Shown in pieces: positions 28,343 to 37,279 of a DNA stretch of 64,000 nucleotides; within the stretch, counting starts at the first letter, position 1; each line of letters opens with the position of its first letter. A program made the position numbers and the translations under genes. Origin of the DNA: Enterococcus sp. RIT-PI-f (GTDB lineage: Bacteria > Bacillota > Bacilli > Lactobacillales > Enterococcaceae); assembly GCF_001297065.1 (NCBI RefSeq), contig NZ_LHOX01000011.1, positions 124,001-188,000 on the forward strand, written 5' to 3'. Under the pieces are notes generated by a model. The model saw only the letters and a list, made by a program, of their open reading frames with translations. It did not search any database and was not told the origin of the DNA.

Positions 28343-30205
28343 CTAGCGGCCGAAACCGCCGCCACCCATTTGATTCGTGGAGGCTGTTTCTCCAGATTGT
28401 GTCAAATTGGCAATTGTATCTGACACTGGCAATGTACCTAATTCAGTACCATCGGACACCGTACCGCCGGCATAATAGCCAAAGGTAGGTTCGCCATCAT
28501 TGCTGCCGCCGCTAACCAGTGTATATGAACTATCTGTTAAGTCTGGCGTAGAAATCACCACATGTTGATAGGATTTACTTGGCGCGTAAGAAACAATGGC
28601 ATTGCCGTCACCATCTAGCAAGGTGACTAGCGTATCCGCCGATTGCGATTGATCAAACGTGACCGCCACAGATTGTTGCGTACCATCACTCACATTCATG
28701 GCCATGTCAGTGGTGCCAGCTGCCAATAAGACGCCGCCGGTCAAGGTGAATGTGCCATTATAATCTAGCGCACCGTTTCCGCCAGTTGTTGGTCCATTGA
28801 CGATTGCTATTCCGCCGCTCATGGTCACATTTCCGTTGCTGTCGATCCCATCACCTTCTGCATCAACCACCAATGTGCCACCGGTAATGTTCACTAGTTT
28901 GCTATCGTCGGCTTCATCACCGCCGCCAGGTTGTCCACCACCAAAGCTGTCTTGCCCAAATTGGCCTGTGCCTTCATCGGTATCACTGCCGCCGCCTGCA
29001 TTGACGCCGTCATCACTGGAGACGACTTGGGTCGTACCGCCGGCGATATTGATCACGCTGGCTTCTAATCCTTCATAGGATTGTTCGATTGAGATATCCC
29101 CATTATTGATCGTTAATTCATTGTCCGCATGAATGCCATCATCGCCACTATTGGCAGTGATCGTACCTCCGGAAATCGTGATCGTATCATTGGCGTGCAG
29201 ACTATCATCGGCACTATCGACGGTGAAAGTCCCACTGCTGATGATCATAGCCCCGCCAGCTTTCAATCCTTTATAGCTTTCATCGGTGCTGATGGATTGA
29301 CTTTGTGCGCCATCGGCCGTTTGGATCGAAATATCTGCGTTTTGGATGCTGAGGTTGGTTTCAGCTTGGATCCCATCCCGTCCGCTTTGAATCGTAAAGG
29401 TGCCACCGTCGATTGCTACATAACCTTTCGCAGTGTCTTCAGTGTTATTGGCTTGGATGCCATCCCCTTCTTCAGTATTCAGCGTATATTGACCTGCTAA
29501 AATCGATACAGAGTCTTTCCCTTTGATCGCATTGTTTTTGGCGGTGATCTCATATGTCCCGCCAGCTAAAACCAAATCATCTTTGCTGCGGATCCCATTG
29601 CTGTAATTGCCAGTGATCACCAGTTTGCCATCACCATTGATAGATAGATCTTCTTTACTGTAAAAAGCGGCATCTGGTTCTGTTTCTCCATCCGCCAGTG
29701 TATAGTCACTGCCATCTGTCAATGTGTTCGTTGTATCACTTGCCAATGTTGTGATGACTTTTTCGGCTTGCTCCACCACCACAGCCGCACCTGAATCATT
29801 GGTGATAGTAACACCATTGAAGATCAAATGTACCTTGGCTTCTTTGTCGACATTCACGATCAATTGCCCGTCACTCAAGGAACCATTGACTACATAGGTG
29901 CCTTCTTGGGTGATCGTTACTGTTTGGCCATCGACCGTCACGCCATCTGCGGCTTCTGTGGCATCATCATTCAGCGTGATCGTAGTGGCAGCTGATTCGT
30001 CATAACTCGCATCAACATCTTCGTCTTCATATGTGCCATAGTAATCCGTTGTATCATCCAATGTTGTCGACACATTGGTCACTGCTGCAGCTGAACCTGA
30101 AGTTGCTGCTGCAGCACTTGAGCTGCTGCTAGACGTTGTATCGGACTGGGCACAGGCACCCAAAAGCAGTGTCGATAACAATAGTGGATAAATGATTTTT
30201 TTCAT
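28343..30205 (-). CDS. Beta-helix lipoprotein, PF14262 (Cthe_2159-like, carbohydrate-binding)
   Basis: 620 residues. A signal peptide ends in lipobox LLGAC (Cys near 18), followed by a Ser/Ala linker. The body is a repetitive series of turns such as ISGGTITANSGDDGIHAD, typical of a right-handed parallel beta-helix of the Cthe_2159 family, which binds Ca2+ and polygalacturonate-type polymers. A Gly-rich insertion is near residue 410, and the C-terminus is Gly-rich. It lies in the operon with VTC and DUF4956 genes, as in many Firmicutes. A role in binding or laying down a surface polymer is inferred. Confidence 0.87.
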   Translation of the reverse strand: MKKIIYPLLLSTLLLGACAQSDTTSSSSSSAAAATSGSAAAVTNVSTTLDDTTDYYGTYEDEDVDASYDESAATTITLNDDATEAADGVTVDGQTVTITQEGTYVVNGSLSDGQLIVNVDKEAKVHLIFNGVTITNDSGAAVVVEQAEKVITTLASDTTNTLTDGSDYTLADGETEPDAAFYSKEDLSINGDGKLVITGNYSNGIRSKDDLVLAGGTYEITAKNNAIKGKDSVSILAGQYTLNTEEGDGIQANNTEDTAKGYVAIDGGTFTIQSGRDGIQAETNLSIQNADISIQTADGAQSQSISTDESYKGLKAGGAMIISSGTFTVDSADDSLHANDTITISGGTITANSGDDGIHADNELTINNGDISIEQSYEGLEASVINIAGGTTQVVSSDDGVNAGGGSDTDEGTGQFGQDSFGGGQPGGGDEADDSKLVNITGGTLVVDAEGDGIDSNGNVTMSGGIAIVNGPTTGGNGALDYNGTFTLTGGVLLAAGTTDMAMNVSDGTQQSVAVTFDQSQSADTLVTLLDGDGNAIVSYAPSKSYQHVVISTPDLTDSSYTLVSGGSNDGEPTFGYYAGGTVSDGTELGTLPVSDTIANLTQSGETASTNQMGGGGFGR

Positions 30206-30219
30206 AGAAAGTCCTCCTT

Positions 30220-30897
30220 CTATAACTCATCGCGATTCGCAGCGGCTTTGCCTAATACAACAGGCAGGTTGCCATTGCGCACGCGGACTTCATCAATAAT
30301 TTGCTTCTCTTGTGCTTGATCTTTCAGCATCAAGCGGTATCTCAGTTCGTATAAGCTGCCCATAGTTGTTGTTCTAACAGATTCTAATTTGGCTGAATGG
30401 GTGTAGGTATCAAAAATATCATCAAACAGTTGCGGGTAATCCAAATCTTCGGGAATCGTGATTTTTAATTCTCGTTCGGCTGTCTTTTGGCGATCGCCAA
30501 AAGGGACGGTGTATAAGAGCGTTAAAAAGAGCGCCACAATGATCGAAAAGACAACCACATAGCCGACATACCCCATTCCGGTCGCCAAACCAATCCCCAT
30601 TGACCAAAAGACACTGGTGATCTCTCTGGATCCGCCAGGTACTGAACGGAAGCGAATCAGACTAAAAGCGCCTAAGATCGCAACCCCTGTGCCCAAATTG
30701 CCATTGACCAGCATGATGACTGATTGCACCAAAATCGGCAAAACAGCCAGCGTGATCACAAAATTTTTGGTATAGACATTTTTGATCATATGAACAACTG
30801 CCACCAATAAACCTAAAATCAATGAAGCAGATATACAAATCAACAGGCTTCCCCACTCCAATGAGCTGGTATCGCCTGAAAATAAACTAGATAACAT
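30220..30897 (-). CDS. DUF4956 family membrane protein
   Basis: 225 residues from the ATG at 30897, which has AAAGGAGG upstream and overlaps the VTC stop by 11 bases. Four hydrophobic segments occupy residues 20-150 (with the FSLIRFRSVPGGSREI loop typical of the family) and a cytoplasmic C-terminal domain of about 80 residues follows. DUF4956 is regularly found beside VTC-domain proteins, and together they resemble the yeast VTC polyphosphate polymerase/translocase layout. Whether polyphosphate or another polymer is made here is unknown. Confidence 0.87.
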   Translation of the reverse strand: MLSSLFSGDTSSLEWGSLLICISASLILGLLVAVVHMIKNVYTKNFVITLAVLPILVQSVIMLVNGNLGTGVAILGAFSLIRFRSVPGGSREITSVFWSMGIGLATGMGYVGYVVVFSIIVALFLTLLYTVPFGDRQKTAERELKITIPEDLDYPQLFDDIFDTYTHSAKLESVRTTTMGSLYELRYRLMLKDQAQEKQIIDEVRVRNGNLPVVLGKAAANRDEL

Positions 30898-31609
30898 GTA
30901 AAACTTCCTCCTTTTTGAATAAATGCCGTTGGTAAGTCTGCGCATATTTTGAAAAACTGCCCTTGCGTACACCATAGGTATTCAGCAAGTCAACGAACCA
31001 CAACGGATATGAACCAAGGGCCTTGACCTCCATCAAGACACCGATTTCTGGTGCCACCAATGCACCATCACTACCGGCAGCCAAATCTAAATTGCATGTA
31101 CGGAAACGAATCGCTTGATCAAAGGTCACCCGAAAATCACTGTCATCATCCACAAACAACGACAAACGATCATAGGCGATCAATACCCGTGGTGTCAAAT
31201 CTTGGTTTTGTTTGAACAACCATTTGATTTCAGCCGCAATCTGCGCTGGCTCAACTGTTTCTGGCAATTGTCCACTCCTGACCCAATGCTGATACTGCTG
31301 ATAGGACATGGGTACGCGCCGTTTGTAGACAATCCCATTGACTTTCTTTTTGATTTCCAAAAAAATCAAACTATCTTGGCTTGGCACCCCATAACTGCGG
31401 ATCCGAAATTTCTCTTTGTACTTCGGTTTATCCATTGAATGACGGATAAAACGGAAGTCATCCGTGTCGTAATACAGCGACATAATCGTATGTTTGCCAT
31501 ACACATCAATCTGCATTCGTTGCTGCAACGCTTCAAAGAAAGCGGGAAAGCGATCGTTTGGGATCAAATATTTGGTTTCTTTTCGTTGGAAAACTTTCTT
31601 AAGTTTCAT
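30887..31609 (-). CDS. VTC-domain protein (polyphosphate polymerase-like)
   Basis: 240 residues of a VTC/CYTH-type tunnel fold: N-terminal RKETKYLIP, SLYYDTDDF, KEKFRIRSYG and FLEIKKKVNGIVYKRR, the basic and acidic patches that bind phosphate and metal in Vtc4-like polymerases. No membrane helices of its own, so the overlapping DUF4956 gene probably provides them. First gene of the cluster, divergent from the two-component genes, behind a CTTAA-type direct repeat. Enzymatic activity is inferred from fold only. Confidence 0.87.
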   Translation of the reverse strand: MKLKKVFQRKETKYLIPNDRFPAFFEALQQRMQIDVYGKHTIMSLYYDTDDFRFIRHSMDKPKYKEKFRIRSYGVPSQDSLIFLEIKKKVNGIVYKRRVPMSYQQYQHWVRSGQLPETVEPAQIAAEIKWLFKQNQDLTPRVLIAYDRLSLFVDDDSDFRVTFDQAIRFRTCNLDLAAGSDGALVAPEIGVLMEVKALGSYPLWFVDLLNTYGVRKGSFSKYAQTYQRHLFKKEEVLHVI

Positions 31610-31656
31610 TTGCTTGTCCTCCCTCGTTGTTCTTGTTTATAATTTAAAGGAAGTAA

Positions 31657-31672
31657 CTTAAAACCAGCTTAA
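31657..31672. promoter_or_regulatory. CTTAA-N6-CTTAA direct repeat between VTC operon and TCS genes
   Basis: CTTAAAACCAGCTTAA, two repeats 11 bp apart, matching the one at 28230. On the minus strand TTAAG-N6-TTAAGTTA is followed 15 bp later by TAAATT. A tandem ATGCTATTC (31701-31718) lies on the other side, near the two-component start. Confidence 0.6.
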
Positions 31673-31740
31673 GTAATTCTCTGCTTTTTAAGTATTTTTT
31701 ATGCTATTCATGCTATTCTTATCATTAAAGAGGTGGAAAA

Positions 31741-32415
31741 ATGATTAAAATATTACTTGTCGAAGATGACAAAACGTTATCTGAAAATATCAAAGAAATC
31801 GTTAGTGAAATCGGCGAAGTCAGCCAATCATTCGATGGCAGTGAAGGGTTATACGAAGCTGAAACAGGCATCTACGACTTGATCATCTTAGATTTGATGA
31901 TGCCTGAAATGGATGGGTATGAAGTGTTGGCGGCATTAAGAAGCAAGGGGATCCAGACCCCAGTGTTGATCCTAACCGCAAAAGATGGCTTAGAGGATAA
32001 AGTCACTGGGTTTCAAAAGGGTGCGGATGACTACTTGACAAAGCCCTTTTACCGAGAAGAATTATTGATGCGGGTCAAAGCCCTATTGAAACGATCACTA
32101 GGATTGTTCAATGAGAATCATTTAGAATACAATGGATTGGTGTGCAAATTGGCGGCGAACGAAGTGACGTACAAAGGGGAATTATTGCCGATTCAAGGCA
32201 AAGAATTTGAATTGCTGCTCTACTTTTTACAAAACCAAGGGATTATCTTGACGAAAGAACAAATTTTCGACCGTATTTGGGGCTTTGATTCAGAAACCAC
32301 CTTGACCGTTGTTGAAGTCTATATGAGCAACTTACGCAAACATTTGCGAGATACCGGTATTGATAAAGAGATCCGCACATTGCGCAATGTTGGCTATATC
32401 ATGCAAGGAGCGTAG
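31741..32415 (+). CDS. OmpR-family response regulator
   Basis: 224 residues: receiver domain with phospho-accepting D51 (LIILDLMMPEMDG) and acidic pair E8-D9-D10, then an OmpR/PhoB winged helix (about 125-224) with the GKEFELLLYFLQNQG motif. AGAGGTGG precedes the ATG. It is three bases from the histidine kinase. It most likely binds the CTTAA repeats in front of the divergent VTC operon and the ABC operon. Confidence 0.95.
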   Translation: MIKILLVEDDKTLSENIKEIVSEIGEVSQSFDGSEGLYEAETGIYDLIILDLMMPEMDGYEVLAALRSKGIQTPVLILTAKDGLEDKVTGFQKGADDYLTKPFYREELLMRVKALLKRSLGLFNENHLEYNGLVCKLAANEVTYKGELLPIQGKEFELLLYFLQNQGIILTKEQIFDRIWGFDSETTLTVVEVYMSNLRKHLRDTGIDKEIRTLRNVGYIMQGA

Positions 32416-32418
32416 CCG

Positions 32419-33732
32419 ATGAACAATGAGCGTTCGAACAAACAACGATTGCAATCTTTCTTGATCAACGTCAGTGCATTTGCCTTGGTCTTTTTCTTAT
32501 TAGGTGTGATCGTCTTGGAGCTGTTCAATCAATCCGCCTATCGTGAAACGGATCTATCTTTGGAACAAGCCATCGAAGATACACGCTTGATCCAAGCAGA
32601 GATCAATTCTTATCAATCTGACAGTCTGACGATGCCGCCGGGTTCCACCATGCCCAACATTCCCGGAACCAATCGCTTCAATACCCAATTGATTTTATGG
32701 TCAGAAGATGGTGAAATCTTGAATAAGCAAGCGCTAGGCGGGCGTTTTTCGCAATTGACGAATCTGACATTATCGACCGAAAATCTGGACAGTATTCAAT
32801 CTTTTTCGATTGATGATCAATCGACCTCTACAACCGAAGACAAGCTGCTCTTTCGTTCGATCACTACAGCGGCACCGTCAAACAATTTAGGTGTCAGTTA
32901 TATTCAGGTTTTAGCCAATACCAACCAAATCAAAAATGCCATGTCAAATTTTCAAACGATTTTGATTTTATCGATGGTCTTTTTCTGGATTTTGTCGATT
33001 GGTATCAGTTATTTCTTGACCACATTGAGTATGCGGCCAATCTTGGCATCGTGGAAAAAGCAGCAAGAGTTTGTTGAAAATGCCTCTCATGAACTGCGCA
33101 CACCCTTGACGATCATCCAAAATAGTTTGGAACGGTTGTTTACCAAACCAAACCGTACCATTATCGATGAATCAGAAAGCATCGCCCAAGCATTGGCGGA
33201 AACCCGGCGCTTGACAGGCTTGACTGCCGATTTGCTGACGATTGCTCGCAGTGATGCCAATCAATTGACCTTAGTGAAAGAAAAAGTTGAACTGGCACCG
33301 TTTATCGCTGAGCTCGTCAAGCCATTCAAAGAAATTGCTGAATTAGATGAGAAGCGTTTTGTTATCGAGAATTTCGCTGATGCAACCGCGGTATTTGATC
33401 AAAAAAAGATCCATCAAGTCTTAGTGATCTTGTTAGACAATGCGTTGAAATATACCAGCTCTGGGGACAAAATCACGCTGCTTTCGGAAATCTCTAATAA
33501 ACATTGGCTGATCGAGGTCAAAAACACAGGCCCTTCGATCACGGATGAAGAAAAGGCCCGCATTTTTGATCGCTTTTATCGAGAAGACCGTTCTCGCTCG
33601 AAAGAAACCGGCGGCTACGGTCTAGGGTTAGCCATCGCCAAACAAATTGTCGATGAGCACAAAGGGCAAATCAGTGTCAAAGATCTGTTGCCTAAGGGGG
33701 TTATTTTCCAAATTCGCTTGCCCAAGGAATGA
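32419..33732 (+). CDS. Sensor histidine kinase
   Basis: 437 residues: one helix near residues 14-35, an extracytoplasmic sensor domain of about 140 residues, a second helix near 175-197, then the H-box ENASHELRTPLT (His about 221), N-box VLLDNALKYT and G-boxes DRFYREDRS, GYGLGLAIAKQI. It lacks an obvious HAMP motif beyond the short linker. Signal unknown; the divergent surface-polymer cluster is its likely target through the partner regulator. Confidence 0.95.
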   Translation: MNNERSNKQRLQSFLINVSAFALVFFLLGVIVLELFNQSAYRETDLSLEQAIEDTRLIQAEINSYQSDSLTMPPGSTMPNIPGTNRFNTQLILWSEDGEILNKQALGGRFSQLTNLTLSTENLDSIQSFSIDDQSTSTTEDKLLFRSITTAAPSNNLGVSYIQVLANTNQIKNAMSNFQTILILSMVFFWILSIGISYFLTTLSMRPILASWKKQQEFVENASHELRTPLTIIQNSLERLFTKPNRTIIDESESIAQALAETRRLTGLTADLLTIARSDANQLTLVKEKVELAPFIAELVKPFKEIAELDEKRFVIENFADATAVFDQKKIHQVLVILLDNALKYTSSGDKITLLSEISNKHWLIEVKNTGPSITDEEKARIFDRFYREDRSRSKETGGYGLGLAIAKQIVDEHKGQISVKDLLPKGVIFQIRLPKE

Positions 33733-33744
33733 TGTACGCAAAAA

Positions 33745-33786
33745 AAAACAGCTATGAACGAAAACGTTCATAGCTGTTTTTTTACT
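33745..33786. terminator. Bidirectional terminator after the two-component genes
   Basis: AAACAGCTATGAACG and its complement around AAAA, with T runs both ways. On the minus strand it would end the candidate RNA at 33787-33935. Confidence 0.85.
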
Positions 33787-33935
33787 CACAGTACTATTGC
33801 TAGTAGAAAAGCCCTATCTCCACAAAAGGACGATTCCGACACCCTGCAAATCCGGCAGGTTGCTTACGCGGTGTGCCTCTGCTATCAATCTGGTCAGCAA
33901 ATGCTAGACCTTCTCGACTCGTCGCATGAGGATTA
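33787..33935 (-). ncRNA. Candidate structured RNA, family not recognised
   Basis: No credible gene lies in 33733-34079. On the minus strand a TGTTAAAGT extended -10 near 33940 is followed by a stretch that folds into a branched shape: GACGA/TCGTC closes a GGTC..AGCA/TGCT..GACC hairpin and a CACACC/GGTGTC arm holding CCTGC/GCAGG, and it ends at a strong terminator. I could not match it to 6S, SRP, RNase P, tmRNA or a riboswitch. It could also be plus-strand. Structure is seen; existence of the RNA is inferred. Confidence 0.35.
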
Positions 33936-34002
33936 CTTTAACACACAATCCTCATGAAAGCTACCTTTTTTTGACAGAATCGCCTGTAATGTATAAAAAT
34001 GG

Positions 34003-34050
34003 CCGCCAAAACCTAGATAGACCATCCGGCTTTTGGCGACCACTGCACGC
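34003..34050 (-). terminator. Terminator of udk
   Basis: GGTCGCCAAAA / TTTTGGCGGCC stem with a 19-base loop, followed on the minus strand by ATTTTTAT. A TTGACA-containing promoter-like sequence (33975-34003, plus strand) points towards it and would read antisense into udk. Confidence 0.7.
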
Positions 34051-34079
34051 TAGGTTGCAGCTATATGATACATTTTGTT

Positions 34080-34703
34080 TTACGATAAGAAAGTCGCAAC
34101 TTTCGTGGTGATCAAATCAATGGCCACATGATTTTCGCCGCCTTCTGGCACAATGACATCGGCGTAGCGTTTCGTTGGTTCGATGAATTGGTGATACATC
34201 GGCTTCACAACTGTTAGATACTGTTCGATAACTGAATCCAATGTTCTGCCCCGTTCTTCCATATCACGTTTGATACGACGAATGATCCGAATATCATCAT
34301 CTGTATCAACATATAATTTGATGTCCATCAAATCACGCAAACGCTCATCTTCTAAAATCAAGATACCTTCTAGAATAATGACTTCTTTCGGTTCTTGAAC
34401 GATCGTGGCTTCACTGCGGGTATGTGCTACATAATCATAGACCGGTTTTTCAATCGTTTGATACGCAAGCAGCTGTTTCAAGTGGTCGATCAATAAATCT
34501 GTATCAAATGCAAAAGGATGGTCGTAGTTGGTGTTCAATCGTTCTTCGAAACTCAATTCACTTTGATCCTTGTAATATGAGTCTTGCTCCAACATCATAA
34601 TAGAATGATTCGGAAAGTGATTAAAAATCGCTCGGCTCACACTTGTTTTACCGCTTCCTGATCCACCTGTCACACCAATTATAATGGGCTTGCCATTCGT
34701 CAT
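34080..34703 (-). CDS. udk: Uridine kinase
   Basis: Phosphorylates uridine and cytidine for pyrimidine salvage. 207 residues from the ATG at 34703 (AAAGAGG upstream; the ATG at 34736 is not supported by a site). P-loop [12 protein letters not shown] near residue 10, the nucleoside-site block [12 protein letters not shown], and the RDMEERGRT lid. Salvage partner upp is encoded 10 kb away. Confidence 0.95.
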   Translation of the reverse strand: MTNGKPIIIGVTGGSGSGKTSVSRAIFNHFPNHSIMMLEQDSYYKDQSELSFEERLNTNYDHPFAFDTDLLIDHLKQLLAYQTIEKPVYDYVAHTRSEATIVQEPKEVIILEGILILEDERLRDLMDIKLYVDTDDDIRIIRRIKRDMEERGRTLDSVIEQYLTVVKPMYHQFIEPTKRYADVIVPEGGENHVAIDLITTKVATFLS

Positions 34704-34785
34704 TCGATTTACCTCTTTCATTTCTAAAATTCGCACTGTTTCTATTATAGCGAAATTTCTGCAAATTACTACTATTTCTGAAAAA

Positions 34786-35469
34786 TCAGCCCAGTAATAA
34801 ATCAGGCAATTGTTCGATCGATTCGATCATATGGGTAGGCTTGATGCCGTCAGTGTTTTTTTTATGCGGATTCAGCCAAATCGTATCGATTCCTGCCAAT
34901 TGTCCCCCTAATATATCCGAACTCAATGAGTCGCCGATGATCACTGTTTCATGTTTTTTTACATTCGGGATTCGGGCAAAAACGTAATCGAAAAATTCTT
35001 TCATCGGTTTTTGATAACCTGTATCCTCAGACACAAAAATATCCTTGAAAAAAGACATCAATTTGGCATCCTTTAAGCGCTGATATTGGGTTTTCGACAC
35101 GCCATTCGTCACCACGTAGGCATCAAAATCAGGCACCAGCTGAGCCAGTACTTGATCGCTGTTGCCCAAAAGTTTATGTCCTTGATTCAAAAACCCTCGA
35201 TATTGCTGCTCCAAAGCAGCGCTATCCACCGTTTTTCCGAGTGTGGCAAAAAATAAGCCAAAGCGCTCATTTGTCACTTGTTCACGGGTCAATTTTCCTT
35301 TTTCAAAATCTTGCCATAATCCATGATTCAACGTCTGATAGGTTTGCTTTAAGGTATCTGTCATCTGGATCCCTTGTGCGGCGAATAATTTTTGCAACGC
35401 TTGATTTTCTGTATCTTGGAAATCAAGCAGTGTATCATCAACGTCGAATAATAATGTTTTGTAAGTCAT
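34786..35469 (-). CDS. HAD family nucleotidase, YjjG type
   Basis: 227 residues. HAD motif [10 protein letters not shown] (D9, D11), motif II VVTNGVS, motif III lysine in YQKPMKEFF, motif [11 protein letters not shown]. The cap-domain sequence and length match YjjG-type pyrimidine 5'-nucleotidases that remove non-canonical nucleotides. It follows the pseudouridine synthase gene by 14 bp and shares its transcript. Confidence 0.9.
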   Translation of the reverse strand: MTYKTLLFDVDDTLLDFQDTENQALQKLFAAQGIQMTDTLKQTYQTLNHGLWQDFEKGKLTREQVTNERFGLFFATLGKTVDSAALEQQYRGFLNQGHKLLGNSDQVLAQLVPDFDAYVVTNGVSKTQYQRLKDAKLMSFFKDIFVSEDTGYQKPMKEFFDYVFARIPNVKKHETVIIGDSLSSDILGGQLAGIDTIWLNPHKKNTDGIKPTHMIESIEQLPDLLLG

Positions 35470-35483
35470 TGCTTCCTTCTTTC

Positions 35484-36200
35484 TTAGTGAAAATATTCCA
35501 CTAAACTTTCTAGTTCTTTTTGGGTCAATTTGCGGTAATGCCCCGTTGCGAGATCCTTCGGCAAAGTCAGAGGTCCGATGGCCGTTCTTTTCAGGCCGAT
35601 CACTTTGACACCACGGCTAAGAAACATTTTCTTTACTTGATGAAACTTGCCTTCCGTTATCTGCACGATCGCCTGTGATCGCTTTTCCTGGGCGGAAAGG
35701 ATCGTAAGTTTAGCTGGCAGACAAGTTGTCCCATCATGAAAGACCACGCCAGCAGCAAAGGCTGCTTGGTCGGTTTTAGTCAAACACCCATTCACGATTA
35801 CGTCATAGCACTTTGTGACGGCTTTTTCTGGATGCATCAGTGCATAGCCAAGTTGCCCATTCGATGTCAGCAATACCAATCCTTCCGTATCTCGGTCCAA
35901 ACGTCCAACAGCATAAAGATCGGACCGCTGGTCAGCGGATGCCAAACAATCAATCACGGTTGGATGCTGCTGATCATGATTAGCCGTCACGACACCAGCT
36001 GGTTTATTCAATAGAAAATAGACGTCATCGGTTTGCAATTGTTTGCCTTGGACAACAATGCGATGCAGTGCGCCCTCGACATTTCGTTCAGGCCGACGCT
36101 CGATCTTACCATCCACATAGACCTGTCCAGTCTGAAACAGGCGCTTCATGGTTTTTCTTGGGGTATGGAATTGTTCTTCAATCAGTTTATCTAAACGCAT
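35484..36200 (-). CDS. RsuA-family 16S rRNA pseudouridine synthase
   Basis: 238 residues from the ATG at 36200 (GGAGAG upstream). N-terminal S4 RNA-binding domain (MRLDKLIEEQF..RKTMKRLF), catalytic aspartate in GRLDRDTEGLVLLT, and the C-terminal EGKFHQVKKMF motif. RsuA-type enzymes modify U516-equivalent of 16S rRNA; small-subunit specificity is inferred from similarity. Confidence 0.92.
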   Translation of the reverse strand: MRLDKLIEEQFHTPRKTMKRLFQTGQVYVDGKIERRPERNVEGALHRIVVQGKQLQTDDVYFLLNKPAGVVTANHDQQHPTVIDCLASADQRSDLYAVGRLDRDTEGLVLLTSNGQLGYALMHPEKAVTKCYDVIVNGCLTKTDQAAFAAGVVFHDGTTCLPAKLTILSAQEKRSQAIVQITEGKFHQVKKMFLSRGVKVIGLKRTAIGPLTLPKDLATGHYRKLTQKELESLVEYFH

Positions 36201-36375
36201 ATCATTCTCTCCATTGCGGCTATTATAGCGTAGATTGTCCAATCTGAAAACTAGTGAGATTTCATATCAGTTGACTTTCATTTGGATAGCGGGTAAGGTT
36301 AAAGAGTAAAGTAAATAAAGTTTCTCATACACAGCGTTACGACCTGGTGGAGAAAAGTTGAACCAAAACTTTCCG

Positions 36376-36399
36376 GGACAGTTGTGTACACAACTGTCC
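36376..36399. repeat. 24-bp perfect palindrome in the rplY leader
   Basis: Two 12-bp arms, GGACAGTTGTGT and its exact complement, meet without spacer and are followed by TTTTGCG, so a hairpin with GTAC loop may act as a weak terminator. The 36201-36501 gap has no gene; it also holds TTGACT (36271) as a possible -35 and a GGAgAAAAGTT/AACTTTCC hairpin at 36351-36374. Confidence 0.6.
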
Positions 36400-36501
36400 T
36401 TTTGCGTGTTTTCATTCACGTACCACTTAATGTGCAGAGTTAACAAAATTTGCTTAAAAAACGCTCGGTCAAACCGAGAAAATTTTAGGAGGAATTGAGT
36501 T

Positions 36502-37116
36502 ATGTCAGTATCATTAGAAGTTACGAAAAGAGAAGTCCGCCCCCGTTCTTTAAGGAACAAATTACGTCACGAAGGCAAAGTGCCTGCAGTAGTCAATGGC
36601 TACAAAGTTGAAAGTACAGCAATTGCAGTCAATGCTGCCGAATTAGAAAGAATCTTGCGTGAAAACGGATTGAATACCGTTATCACGATCAACTTAGAAG
36701 GAAAGAAAGTCAATACGTTGATCAAAGAGTATCAAGCAGATACCTTCACACGTAATTTGACCCACGTTGAATTCCTTTCAGTCGATATGAATGAGGAAAC
36801 CGAAGTTGAAGCCGAAGTCAGCTTGACTGGTGAAGCTGCTGGTGTCAAAGCCGGTGGTGTCTTGGCTCAAAACTTGTACGCAGTTGTCGTTTCCGCAACG
36901 CCTGACAAATTGCCTGAGCGTGTAGAAGTAGATGTGACTGCTTTAGAAATTGGCGACTCATTGACAGTTGCTGATCTACCTAAAAATGATGATTATACGA
37001 TCGTCACTGATGGTGAAGAACAAATCGTTGCAATCACAGAACCACAAGAGATTACTGAAGATGAAGAAGCTGGTGAAGCTGCTGAACCTGCAGTGATCGG
37101 TGAAGAAGAAGAATAA
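36502..37116 (+). CDS. rplY: 50S ribosomal protein L25 / general stress protein Ctc
   Basis: 204 residues: an L25 domain (1-95) that binds 5S rRNA and the C-terminal TL5/Ctc beta domain (about 100-185), then an acidic tail (EEAGEAAEPAVIGEEEE). TTAGGAGG precedes the ATG. It is a single-gene unit with a long leader (see the palindrome) and a strong terminator. Confidence 0.95.
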   Translation: MSVSLEVTKREVRPRSLRNKLRHEGKVPAVVNGYKVESTAIAVNAAELERILRENGLNTVITINLEGKKVNTLIKEYQADTFTRNLTHVEFLSVDMNEETEVEAEVSLTGEAAGVKAGGVLAQNLYAVVVSATPDKLPERVEVDVTALEIGDSLTVADLPKNDDYTIVTDGEEQIVAITEPQEITEDEEAGEAAEPAVIGEEEE

Positions 37117-37142
37117 TCCGTGTTCGATTGTCATGGCTTGTC

Positions 37143-37178
37143 AAAACAGTACCGCTTCAACAGGGTACTGTTTTTTTC
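37143..37178 (+). terminator. Terminator of rplY
   Basis: AAACAGTACC / GGTACTGTTT stem with a 10-base loop followed by T7. Confidence 0.85.
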
Positions 37179-37279
37179 TATAAGAAAAATCAAAATCATT
37201 TGCTTTTTCTCAGCATCTTCCTTATGATAGATACACGAAATGTGTTGCCTGTATCAAGACCTTTGAAGGAGGGATTGCT

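Noticed and set aside
33754-33957. 67-codon plus-strand frame in the gap after the histidine kinase
   Set aside because: Begins inside a terminator stem, lacks a ribosome site, and overlaps the structured RNA region.
36267-36560. 97-codon minus-strand frame before rplY
   Set aside because: It runs across the rplY start and leader hairpins, has no ribosome site and no family features.
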